Shown here one piece after another: positions 1-7,002 of a stretch of DNA of 64,000 nt. The notes beneath the pieces were generated by a model. It was not told the origin of the DNA and did no database searches. It saw only the letters and a list, made by a program, of their open reading frames with translations. Each line of letters begins with the position of its first letter. Position 1 is the stretch's first letter. The stretch comes from Planctomycetota bacterium (GTDB lineage: Bacteria > Planctomycetota > Phycisphaerae > Phycisphaerales > Zrk34), in assembly GCA_016125255.1 (NCBI GenBank), contig WGMD01000020.1, positions 96,169 to 160,168 on the forward strand, written 5' to 3'. A program made the position numbers and the translations under genes.

Positions 1-443
1 CGGTGTGCGAAGAGCGCATGCAGGTGCGATGGCCCAATGACGTCTTGCTCGGCGACCGCAAGCTGGCGGGGATCCTCGTCGAGCAATGTGACGCCGCCGC
101 CCTGATCGGGATTGGCGTCAATGTCACCGCCGCTCCGCGCGATCTGCCCGCCACGTGTTTGCATGACCAGGGCATCGCCGTCGATCGGCTCCGCCTGCTC
201 GATTTGCTGCTCGACCGCCTCGATTTCGATGTGCATCATGCCACCGACCGCCAGCTTCAGGATGCCTGGCGGGCCCGCTCGTGCCTGTCGGGTCAGCGGT
301 TGACGGTCGAATCGGACGGTCGCCGGCTGACGGGCCGCGTCATCGACATCGACCCGGCGGCGGGGCTTTTGATGGCGGTCGAGCACGGGCCGGTGGTGAC
401 GCTGCCGGCGGCGACGACTTCTATAGTGCACGAGCCGAGTTGA
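1..443 (+). CDS. birA: Biotin--[acetyl-CoA carboxylase] ligase, C-terminal part (5' truncated by the window edge)
   Basis: Biotin-protein ligase adenylates biotin and transfers it to the lysine of biotin carrier domains in the cytoplasm. The visible 147 codons hold the family signature RWPNDVLL at residues 9-16 and KLAGILVE at 20-27, which line the biotinyl-AMP site. A region fitting the small C-terminal domain of the family follows (about residues 95-140). The N-terminus, including the GRGR-type loop and any helix-turn-helix, lies outside the window, so I cannot say whether it is also a repressor. The TGA stop is 7 bases before the next start, and the next gene's GAGG ribosome site overlaps this stop, which suggests co-transcription. 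Confidence 0.9.
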   Translation, partial: VCEERMQVRWPNDVLLGDRKLAGILVEQCDAAALIGIGVNVTAAPRDLPATCLHDQGIAVDRLRLLDLLLDRLDFDVHHATDRQLQDAWRARSCLSGQRLTVESDGRRLTGRVIDIDPAAGLLMAVEHGPVVTLPAATTSIVHEPS

Positions 444-450
444 GGAACGC

Positions 451-1617
451 ATGGATCATGTGGATAATGACAACATGACTGCAGCGACGCTGCCTTGCGA
501 GGCGCCGGCAAAACGCGACAAAGCCGTCCAGCGAGCCGCGGAGCTTCTGCGCCGCGGCGGCGTCGTCGTGTTCCCCACCGAAACGGTCTACGGCGTCGGC
601 GCCAGCGTGCTCAACGAACGCGCCCTGACCCGCCTGCGCACCATCAAGCAGCGCCCCGCGGATCAACCGTTCACCGTGCATCTGGGCAACGTGCGGCAGA
701 TCGAACGCTACGTCGATCTCGCCACGCAGCCGCTCCTCCGCCGCCTCGCCCGCAAAACCATGCCCGGGCCCATCACCTTCGTCGTCGAAGTCGAAGAGCC
801 CGTCATCGAAGCCAAGCTCGCGGAGTGGGGCCTGACCTCCGCCGACCGCGCCCGGCTTTATCATGGCAACACCATCGGCCTCCGCTGCCCCGATCATCCC
901 GTCGCCGTCGCGCTGCTGTCCTCCATCGACGAACCCATCGTCGCCTCCAGCGCCAACATCTCCGGCGAGCCCCCGCCGACCGACGCCGATCACGCCGCCG
1001 CCTCGCTCGGCCGGGAAGTCGATCTCATCCTCGACGGCGGGATCGCCCGCTACGCCAAGGCGTCGACGATCGTCCGACTCGCCGGCTCGAAGCTCCAAAT
1101 GCTCCGCGAAGGCGTCTACGACCAGCGCTATCTCGAAAAGCTCACCAAGCGATGGATCGTCTTCGTGTGCAGCGGCAATACCTGCCGAAGCCCCATGGCC
1201 GAAGCCATCGCGCGCGAAGCCCTTTCCCGCCGCCTCGACGTCGACCCCGCCAAGCTCGAAGACGCCGGTCATCATGTGACCAGCGCCGGCGCCTTCGCCC
1301 TGGGCGGTTCACCGATGACGCCCGAAGCCGAGCAGGCGCTTCATCGCCTCGGCGTCCCGGTCGGCGAGCATCATTCGCGCCCGCTGACCGCCGCGATGAT
1401 TCACCAGGCCGATGTGCTGTACTGCATGACCGAATCGCATCGCCAGGCCGTGCTCGCCATCGCGCCCTCCGCCGCCGACAAGGTCCATCTGCTCGACCCC
1501 TCGGGCATCGCCATCGAAGACCCGATCGGCGCCGGGCCGGACGTGTATGTGGACTGCGCCCGGCGGCTCTCGAAGTTGATCGACGCACGTCTGGATGAGC
1601 TCGACCGGGTCTCGTAA
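451..1617 (+). CDS. Fusion: L-threonylcarbamoyladenylate synthase (Sua5/YciO/YrdC) + low-molecular-weight protein (arginine) phosphatase
   Basis: A two-domain protein of 388 residues. Residues about 20-215 are a Sua5/YrdC domain, which makes threonylcarbamoyl-AMP for tRNA t6A; PTETVYGVGA is at 42-51 and SSANISG at about 169-175. Residues about 232-385 are a low-molecular-weight phosphatase with the P-loop CSGNTCRS (nucleophile Cys240, Arg246) and general acid Asp357 in EDPIG. Thr244 sits where tyrosine phosphatases usually have Ile. In Bacillus YwlE, Thr at this place goes with phospho-arginine specificity, so an arginine phosphatase is the better guess (inference). GAGG at 442-445 supports the ATG at 451; a second ATG lies at 475. 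rpiB follows after 35 bases. Bacillus has the same three functions adjacent (ywlC, ywlE, rpiB/ywlF) as separate genes. Confidence 0.88.
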   Translation: MDHVDNDNMTAATLPCEAPAKRDKAVQRAAELLRRGGVVVFPTETVYGVGASVLNERALTRLRTIKQRPADQPFTVHLGNVRQIERYVDLATQPLLRRLARKTMPGPITFVVEVEEPVIEAKLAEWGLTSADRARLYHGNTIGLRCPDHPVAVALLSSIDEPIVASSANISGEPPPTDADHAAASLGREVDLILDGGIARYAKASTIVRLAGSKLQMLREGVYDQRYLEKLTKRWIVFVCSGNTCRSPMAEAIAREALSRRLDVDPAKLEDAGHHVTSAGAFALGGSPMTPEAEQALHRLGVPVGEHHSRPLTAAMIHQADVLYCMTESHRQAVLAIAPSAADKVHLLDPSGIAIEDPIGAGPDVYVDCARRLSKLIDARLDELDRVS

Positions 1618-1652
1618 TCGCGCCGCCGCGCCGCGGCGTAGGGAGTCCGCCA

Positions 1653-2117
1653 GTGAAGATCACCGTCAGTTGTGACCATCGCGGGACCGCCATCATGGAC
1701 GCCGTCCGCCGCATCATCACGCAGGCCGGCCACGAGCTCGTCCCCGTCCCCTATTGCGACGGCGCGAGCTGCGACTACCCCGACATGGCCTACGCCGCCT
1801 GCATCGAAGTCGCCCACGGCCGGGCCGACCGCGGCGTGCTCATCTGCGGTTCGGGCATCGGCATGTCCATCGCCGCCAACAAAGTCAAAGGCATCCGCGC
1901 CGCCCTCGTTCACGACGACATCGGCGCCGAAATGAGCCGCCGACACAACGACGCCAACGTCATCTGCCTCTCCGCCGACATGCTCGGCCTCCGCCTCATC
2001 GAAAAATGCCTCCACATCTGGCTCACCACCGACTTCGAAGCCGGCCGCCACGCCCGCCGCATCAACAAAATCACCGCCATCGAAAACGGCGGCGACCCGT
2101 CCAGCGTGACGGATTGA
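1653..2117 (+). CDS. rpiB: Ribose-5-phosphate isomerase B
   Basis: RpiB interconverts ribose 5-phosphate and ribulose 5-phosphate in the pentose phosphate pathway. The 154-residue protein has the family length and motifs: CDHRG near the N-terminus (residues 7-11), DYPD, the GVLICGSGIG loop with catalytic Cys65, SIAANK and HNDANV. The start is GTG at 1653, preceded by GGGAG at 1641-1645. It is the third gene of a tight co-directional group with birA and the Sua5/phosphatase fusion. A GTTTAGCG-type hairpin lies 13 bases after the stop and may end the transcript. The LacA/LacB branch of the same superfamily is an alternative, but single-gene RpiB is more likely. Confidence 0.93.
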   Translation: MKITVSCDHRGTAIMDAVRRIITQAGHELVPVPYCDGASCDYPDMAYAACIEVAHGRADRGVLICGSGIGMSIAANKVKGIRAALVHDDIGAEMSRRHNDANVICLSADMLGLRLIEKCLHIWLTTDFEAGRHARRINKITAIENGGDPSSVTD

Positions 2118-2129
2118 CAATCCAATGAC

Positions 2130-2155
2130 GTTTAGCGGCGGGGCATCGCCCCGCG
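2130..2155 (+). repeat. GTTTAGCG-headed palindromic repeat, copy 1
   Basis: GTTTAGCG is followed by a 7-bp perfect stem (2138-2144 with 2148-2154, loop ATC). A near-identical copy (25 of 26 bases) lies in inverted orientation at 2811-2836. Related elements are at about 34848, 34898 and 43614. There is no long T tract, so it may be a weak terminator or a REP-like element. Confidence 0.7.
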
Positions 2156-2245
2156 TACTTTGTTGCATGCGTTACGGCATTTTTTTGAACCCGCCGTCAG
2201 CCGATGCGTCTGAGATATGGACACCTACGCCTCTGGAGCCGCGCC

Positions 2246-2797
2246 ATGACGCAGAAGATCAGTTTGGATGTCATTGACATTCCCGAGCCCTGTCCGGTGA
2301 AGTGGGAGGACATGCGGGGGGATGACCGCGTGCGGCATTGCGGGCAGTGTCAGCTCAATGTGTACCACCTGTCGGACATGACGCGGGGCGAAGCGGAGGC
2401 GTTGATCGCGTCGCATGAAGGGCGGCTCTGCGTGCAGTTTTACCGCCGGGCGGACGGGCGGATTCTGACGCGGCGTTGTCCCAAGGCGCTGAGCAAGGCG
2501 GCCAAGTGGGCGTGGGGCCGGATCGCGGCGGCGGTTGCGCTGCTGTTGGGTCTGGCGTATGGAGCGCTGGCGATGCATCGCGATCCCAACAGTGCCGACC
2601 CGGCGCTGGCGAGCATGCGCAGCGGGATGGACACGATCAAGGAACACGAACCGGTGCGCAGCATCATGAACTGGCTTAGTCCGACGCCGTCGCCGCGCAT
2701 CGCGATCGGGGGAGCGATCTGCATTACGCCGCGCGTGGTTCCGCCGCCATCGACGACGGCACCAGCGCCGTTGCCTGCGCCTTCGCCGGCGGAGTGA
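2246..2797 (+). CDS. Membrane protein with a Cys-rich N-terminal domain of unknown function
   Basis: I do not know a function. The 183-residue protein starts with a conserved-looking cytosolic domain: Cys16-Pro with Trp20, then HCGQC (Cys32, Cys35), the NVYHLSDM stretch, Cys62 and Cys78. I have a general memory of similar domains in planctomycete and other bacterial proteins, without an assigned role. The paired Cys could bind a metal. One membrane helix covers about residues 91-109, followed by a Pro/Ala-rich tail, so the domain lies on one side of the membrane and the tail on the other. The ATG at 2246 has GGAG at 2235-2238; an in-frame ATG at 2204 lacks such a site. The gene is bracketed by inverted copies of the GTTTAGCG repeat. 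Confidence 0.75.
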   Translation: MTQKISLDVIDIPEPCPVKWEDMRGDDRVRHCGQCQLNVYHLSDMTRGEAEALIASHEGRLCVQFYRRADGRILTRRCPKALSKAAKWAWGRIAAAVALLLGLAYGALAMHRDPNSADPALASMRSGMDTIKEHEPVRSIMNWLSPTPSPRIAIGGAICITPRVVPPPSTTAPAPLPAPSPAE

Positions 2798-2810
2798 TCG
2801 GGCGGGGGGA

Positions 2811-2836
2811 AGCGCGGGGCGCTGCCCCGCCGCTAA
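2811..2836 (-). repeat. GTTTAGCG-headed palindromic repeat, copy 2 (inverted)
   Basis: This is the inverted partner of the element at 2130-2155, with stem 2814-2820/2824-2830. On the minus strand its GTTTAG supplies the last Val codon and the TAG stop of rlmN, so the element overlaps the end of that gene. Confidence 0.7.
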
Positions 2837-4014
2837 ACAGTGGATTTTTGTTCGTGGCGGAGTTGGCCGCAGGCGGCGGCGATGTCGCGGCCCCGGCTGG
2901 CGCGGATGTGGACGTTGACGCCGCGATCACGCAGAATCTGCTGGAAATTGTGCACATCCTGCGAATCGGGCCGGCCGTACGGCAAGCCCTTCACTTCGTT
3001 GTAGCGGATCAGGTTCACATTACACCGCAGGCGTTTGCACAGGGCGGCGAGCTGCTGGGCGTGCTCGGGGCGGTCGTTGGTGTCGCGAAGCAGGATGTAC
3101 TCGAGCGTGATCTCCCGGCCGGTCTGCTGGAAGTAATAGTGCGTCGCTTCGATGAGCGCATCGATCGTCGTGTACTCGGCCCACGGAATCAGCTCCCGCC
3201 GCAGATCGTCGTTCGGGGCGTGCAGCGACAGGGCGAGCGTCACGGGCAACTCAAGCTGATCGGCGAGCCGGCGAATCTGTGCGGGCAGGCCCACCGTCGA
3301 AATCGTGATCTTGCGGGCCGAGATGTTGAAAGCCCACGGCGCGGCGAGCGTGCGGACGGCCTTGGTGACGTTCGTGAAATTGCTCAGCGGCTCGCCCATG
3401 CCCATGAAAACGACGTTGGTAATGCGGAGTGAGGAGTTCGGAGTGGGGAGTGAAGACTCCGCACGCCGCGCTCCCAACTCCCAACTCAGTTTCCAGATCT
3501 GTTCGACAATCTGCCCTGCGGTCAGATTCGTTTCGAGTCCGCCGAGGCCCGACGCGCAGAAGCGGCAGCCGACGGGGCAGCCGACCTGCGAGCTGATGCA
3601 TGCGGTGCGGCGTTGCGATCCGCTCGCGTTTTCCGAGGGAATCATGACGCATTCGGTGGAGTGGGGCGTGGGGAGCGGGGAATTCGGAGTGAGAACCGCA
3701 AGCCCTTCTTTGCCTTGCACTCCCCGCTCCGCACTCCCCGTTCCGCACTCCAAAAGCAGTTTTTGCGTGCCGTCGCTGGCGGACTGATGTTGTGCGATTT
3801 TCAAGCTGGTGAAGGTCATCGACGTCGTGAGCTTGTCCCGGTCGGCCTTGGAGAAGTCGGTCATCTGCTGCGGGTCGATGACGCCGCGTTCGTAGACCCA
3901 CTTGAGCAGTTGCCCCGCGCGGAAGCGCGGCATGGACCAGGACGTGAGCAATGCCTCAAGCTCCGCCTTGTCGAGGTTGAAGAAGTGGGGTTTTTCGGAC
4001 ATGACGTTGCTCAT
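2833..4014 (-). CDS. rlmN: 23S rRNA (adenine(2503)-C(2))-methyltransferase RlmN, carrying two in-frame repeat insertions
   Basis: A radical-SAM enzyme that methylates C2 of A2503 in 23S rRNA and A37 in some tRNAs. The 393-residue protein shows the cluster motif CPVGCRFC (CxxxCxxC), the GMGEPLSN stretch, and a C-terminal CGQLR segment with the family's second catalytic Cys. It is about 40 residues longer than usual because two heptamer-repeat palindromes are inserted in frame. One (DNA 3655-3751) encodes a segment ending in PNSPLPTPHS between TQKLLLE and ECVMIPSE. The other (DNA 3425-3487) encodes LGARRAESSLPTPNSSL just before RITNVVFMGMGEP. Both sites look like surface loops, so the enzyme is probably active. 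No clear ribosome site decides between ATG 4014 and ATG 4002. Confidence 0.93.
   Translation of the reverse strand: MSNVMSEKPHFFNLDKAELEALLTSWSMPRFRAGQLLKWVYERGVIDPQQMTDFSKADRDKLTTSMTFTSLKIAQHQSASDGTQKLLLECGTGSAERGVQGKEGLAVLTPNSPLPTPHSTECVMIPSENASGSQRRTACISSQVGCPVGCRFCASGLGGLETNLTAGQIVEQIWKLSWELGARRAESSLPTPNSSLRITNVVFMGMGEPLSNFTNVTKAVRTLAAPWAFNISARKITISTVGLPAQIRRLADQLELPVTLALSLHAPNDDLRRELIPWAEYTTIDALIEATHYYFQQTGREITLEYILLRDTNDRPEHAQQLAALCKRLRCNVNLIRYNEVKGLPYGRPDSQDVHNFQQILRDRGVNVHIRASRGRDIAAACGQLRHEQKSTV
3425..3487. repeat. Heptamer inverted repeat (GGAGTGN type) inside rlmN
   Basis: The left arm (about 3425-3454) is a run of 7-base units such as GGAGTGA, GGAGTTC and GGAGTGG. The right arm (about 3457-3487) is its imperfect inverse with units such as CTCCCAA. 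The length keeps the rlmN frame open. Confidence 0.8.
3655..3751. repeat. Heptamer inverted repeat (GGAGTGN type), second copy inside rlmN
   Basis: Left arm units include GTGGGGC and GTGGGGA. The right arm has GCACTCC, CCGCTCC, GCACTCC, CCGTTCC and GCACTCC. A centre of roughly 19 bases (about 3698-3716) separates the arms. The element is in frame and adds about 32 residues to RlmN. Confidence 0.82.
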
Positions 4015-4020
4015 AAGTCA

Positions 4021-4049
4021 GAAGCCCACGCTTAAAAAGCGTGGGCTTC
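4021..4049. terminator. 13-bp perfect hairpin between ispH and rlmN
   Basis: Stem 4021-4033 pairs perfectly with 4037-4049 around the loop AAA. It lies downstream of ispH and upstream of rlmN, both on the minus strand. A close relative lies at 18472-18496. There is no U tract, so terminator function is an inference from position and strength. Confidence 0.5.
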
Positions 4050-4075
4050 GGGGATTGACATTCGTGAACATGCGC

Positions 4076-5020
4076 TTACGCCGTCGCGCTCTGGCGCAGA
4101 ACGCGGAGACTGCGGGGCAGTTCAAAGTGCATGTTTTCCTCGGTGACGTTGCGCTGATCGACTTCCGCGCCGTAATCGGTGACGAGCATCTGGACGATTT
4201 CTTCGACGAGATGTTCGGGCGCGCTGGCGCCGGCGGTCAGCAGAAGGGTTTCGACGCCGGCGAACCACGTCGGGTCGATCTCGCTGCGGTCATCGACAAG
4301 CACCGCGCGCGTGCCGGAGTTCTCGGCGATTTCGGTGAGTCGCACGGAGTTGGAGCTGTTCTTGGAGCCGACGACGATGACGAGGTCGGCTTCGGAAGCG
4401 AGGACGCGCACGGCATGCTGGCGGTTCGTCGTGGCGTAGCAGATGTCCTCCGACGGCGGGGCTTTGACATGCGGGAAGCGCTTCTTGATCGCCTGAATGA
4501 TGACGTTCGCATCGTCCATGCTCAGCGTCGTCTGCGTCAGGTACACGAGCTTGTCCTCATCGTCGAAGCTCAGCTTGTGCACGTCTTCGGGGCTCTCGAC
4601 AATGCTGATCGCGCCGGGGGCTTCGCCGACGGTGCCGACGACTTCGTCATGGCCGGCGTGGCCGATGAGCAGAATGTTGAAGCCCTGTCGCGCATAGCGG
4701 ATGGCTTCCATATGGACTTTCGTCACGAGCGGGCAGGTGGCGTCGATCATGGCGCACCCGCGTTCCTTGGCGCGTTCGCGCACGGCGGGGGAGACGCCAT
4801 GCGCGCTGAACACGACGGTCGACTTGGGGGGCACTTCGTCGATGGTGTTGACGAAGGTCACGCCGCGGTTGATGAAGTGATCGACGACGTGGCGGTTATG
4901 GACGATTTCGTGATAGACGTAGAGCGGGGCGCCGACGATTTTCAGGGCCTCTTCGACGGTGTCGATGGCCATGATGACGCCGGCGCAGAACCCGCGCGGA
5001 TTGGCAAGCAGAATCTTCAT
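4076..5020 (-). CDS. ispH: 4-hydroxy-3-methylbut-2-enyl diphosphate reductase
   Basis: The last enzyme of the MEP isoprenoid pathway, forming IPP and DMAPP with a [4Fe-4S] cluster. The three cluster cysteines are visible in NPRGFCAG (Cys12), DATCPLV and EDICYATT. SAHGVSP carries a family histidine and the TTNRQ stretch follows the third Cys. With the start at 5020 the protein begins MKILLANPRGFCAG, so Cys12 falls where it does in E. coli, and a GGAG lies upstream; an ATG at 5053 would add 11 unsupported residues. It is transcribed away from hpnC, so the supply of C5 units and their use for squalene are divergent neighbours. Confidence 0.95.
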   Translation of the reverse strand: MKILLANPRGFCAGVIMAIDTVEEALKIVGAPLYVYHEIVHNRHVVDHFINRGVTFVNTIDEVPPKSTVVFSAHGVSPAVRERAKERGCAMIDATCPLVTKVHMEAIRYARQGFNILLIGHAGHDEVVGTVGEAPGAISIVESPEDVHKLSFDDEDKLVYLTQTTLSMDDANVIIQAIKKRFPHVKAPPSEDICYATTNRQHAVRVLASEADLVIVVGSKNSSNSVRLTEIAENSGTRAVLVDDRSEIDPTWFAGVETLLLTAGASAPEHLVEEIVQMLVTDYGAEVDQRNVTEENMHFELPRSLRVLRQSATA

Positions 5021-5094
5021 CGAGACAGCTCCAGTGGAGGGGTTGACCGGCATTCAGTATAGCCGAGCGGCCCGGCGGCGACCAAGCGGGGGCG

Positions 5095-5103
5095 TGATAT
5101 ACT
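5095..5103 (+). promoter_or_regulatory. Extended -10 promoter candidate for the hpn operon
   Basis: TGATATACT is an extended -10 box (TGn-TATACT) 16 bases before the hpnC ATG. No good -35 is visible, which is common for extended -10 promoters. It predicts a leader of about 10 bases. Confidence 0.4.
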
Positions 5104-5119
5104 AAGGGCTCGAAAAACA

Positions 5120-6067
5120 ATGGCCTCGCTCGTTCTCCAACAACTCGACCGCTACGGCCCGGAGCACTGTCAGACGCTTTCCTACGCGGAGGCGTCGGCT
5201 TATGCCACGCGGCTCGTGCACGAACAATACGAGAATTTCAGCGTCATCAGCGCCGTCGTCCCCGCCCGGCTGCGTGCGGATTTCGCTCATGTGTATGCCT
5301 TCTGCCGCTGGGCCGACGACTTGGGCGACGAGACGGGCGACCCCCGCAAGTCGCTGGAACTGCTCGAATGGTGGCGCGCGGAACTGCGGGCCTGTTACGC
5401 CGGTCGCCCCCGGCACCCGGTGTACATCGCACTGGCGAAAACCATCGAGCGGCATGACATTCCGGCCAAGCCCTTCGATGATCTGATCGACGCCTTCGTG
5501 CAGGATCAGAAGGTCACGCGATACCGGACATGGGACCAGACGGTCGACTACTGCACGCGCAGCGCCGACCCGGTCGGGCGGCTGGTGCTCTACCTGTGCG
5601 GTTACCGTGATGAAGCGCGACAACGCCTATCCGACAAGACCTGCACCGCGCTTCAGCTCATCAATTTCTGGCAGGACGTCCGGCGCGACATTCTCGATCG
5701 CGACCGCATCTACATCCCCGCCGACACGCTGGCCAAGCATTATCTGACGCATCAACATATCGTCGATCACGTGCGCGGTCTCAAGCCGCTGACGATTGAT
5801 CAACGCTCCGAATTCCAGCGGGCGATGCGCGAGCTTGTCGAACGGACGAAGGGGCTGTTCGCGGAGGGGCGTGCGCTTTGGCCGATGCTCGCGGCGGATG
5901 TGCGGATGAGTATTCAACTGTTCTCGCTCGGCGGCGAGTCGATCGTGCGGCTCGTCGAATCGCAGCACTACGACACGCTCGATCATCGCCCGTCGCTCTC
6001 CAAGGGCGGCAAGGCGCGGCTATTGATGAAAGTCATCGCGGCGAAATGGTTCGGAGGCGGCGTATGA
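5120..6067 (+). CDS. hpnC: Squalene synthase-like protein HpnC (hydroxysqualene synthase)
   Basis: A trans-isoprenyl diphosphate synthase of the squalene/phytoene family. In the HpnCDE route HpnC converts presqualene diphosphate to hydroxysqualene. The first acidic motif is WADDLGDE (about residues 70-77) and the second is NFWQDVRRD (about 184-192); the RDRIYIP stretch typical of the family follows. The length of 315 residues is a little above average. The stop overlaps the hpnD start (ATGA), showing translational coupling. I assign HpnC rather than HpnD from gene order and the shape of the N-terminus (YENFSVIS and HVYAFCRWADD). Confidence 0.9.
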   Translation: MASLVLQQLDRYGPEHCQTLSYAEASAYATRLVHEQYENFSVISAVVPARLRADFAHVYAFCRWADDLGDETGDPRKSLELLEWWRAELRACYAGRPRHPVYIALAKTIERHDIPAKPFDDLIDAFVQDQKVTRYRTWDQTVDYCTRSADPVGRLVLYLCGYRDEARQRLSDKTCTALQLINFWQDVRRDILDRDRIYIPADTLAKHYLTHQHIVDHVRGLKPLTIDQRSEFQRAMRELVERTKGLFAEGRALWPMLAADVRMSIQLFSLGGESIVRLVESQHYDTLDHRPSLSKGGKARLLMKVIAAKWFGGGV

Positions 6068-7002
6068 GCACCTCCGCATCGATCGCGGTGGGGCAGGTCG
6101 CCGCCTGGGAGCGGTCGCTGGCGCAGTCGCAGGCGCATTGCGTGCAGGTGGTGCGCGAGCGGGCGGCGAATTTTTATCATGGGCTCAAGCTCGTGCCGGA
6201 GCCAAAGCGATCGGCGTGCTATGCGTTGTATGCATGGATGCGGCTCGCGGACGATCTGGCGGACGAAGCGGGGAACGCGGAAGCGAAAACGCGGACGATC
6301 GAGCAGTTTCGCCGCACGACGATGCGGGCGATCGATGCGGATTTGAACGAGGCGAGCGCGATGCCGGAGGGGGAACTTTGGCCGGCGGTGCGCGACATGG
6401 TGCTGCGCTACGGGCTGCCGGTCGAATATCTCGACGACATGATCGAAGGGCAGCTTCTCGATCAGCACAAGACGCGCTACGCCACGTTCGAGGAGCTTTA
6501 CGACTACTGTTACAAGGTCGCATCGGTGGTCGGGCTTTCGTGCGTGACGATCTGGGGGTACGAGGGCGGCGAGGCGACGCGGAAGCTGGCGGAGCAGCGG
6601 GGGATCGCATTTCAACTGACGAACATTCTGCGCGATGTGCTCGAAGATGCGCAGCGCGACCGCGTGTATCTGCCGGCCGACGCGTTTGAGGCGTTGGAGA
6701 TCAACCCCGTCATGTTCACGATGGGCGACAAGCGCGACGCGCTCGAAGGCATCAAGGAAATGGCGGAGAAGGCGGAGGGGTACTACAAGGCGTCCGAGCC
6801 GCTGGAGGCGCGCGTGAGCGGGGACGGGCGGGCGTGTCTGTGGGCGATGACGCGGATTTACCGGGGACTGCTCTATCAGATTCGGCGCGATCCGGCCCGC
6901 GTGCTCAGCGGCGAGCGCGTGCGGCTGAGCAAACTGCATAAATGCTGGATCGCCCTCCGCGCCAAGTATCTGCCGATCGGCCTCGGCGGAGGCACAAAAT
7001 GA
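6064..7002 (+). CDS. hpnD: Presqualene diphosphate synthase HpnD
   Basis: Condenses two farnesyl diphosphates into presqualene diphosphate, the first step of the HpnCDE squalene route. The 312-residue protein has the first acidic motif LADDLADEAGN, the second NILRDVLEDAQRDRVYLP, and NFYHGLKLVP near the N-terminus, as expected for HpnD. The ATG at 6064 overlaps the hpnC TGA. The stop overlaps the hpnE ATG at 6999, again by 4 bases. The product feeds hopanoids, or other squalene-derived lipids; no squalene-hopene cyclase is in the window. Confidence 0.92.
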   Translation: MSTSASIAVGQVAAWERSLAQSQAHCVQVVRERAANFYHGLKLVPEPKRSACYALYAWMRLADDLADEAGNAEAKTRTIEQFRRTTMRAIDADLNEASAMPEGELWPAVRDMVLRYGLPVEYLDDMIEGQLLDQHKTRYATFEELYDYCYKVASVVGLSCVTIWGYEGGEATRKLAEQRGIAFQLTNILRDVLEDAQRDRVYLPADAFEALEINPVMFTMGDKRDALEGIKEMAEKAEGYYKASEPLEARVSGDGRACLWAMTRIYRGLLYQIRRDPARVLSGERVRLSKLHKCWIALRAKYLPIGLGGGTK

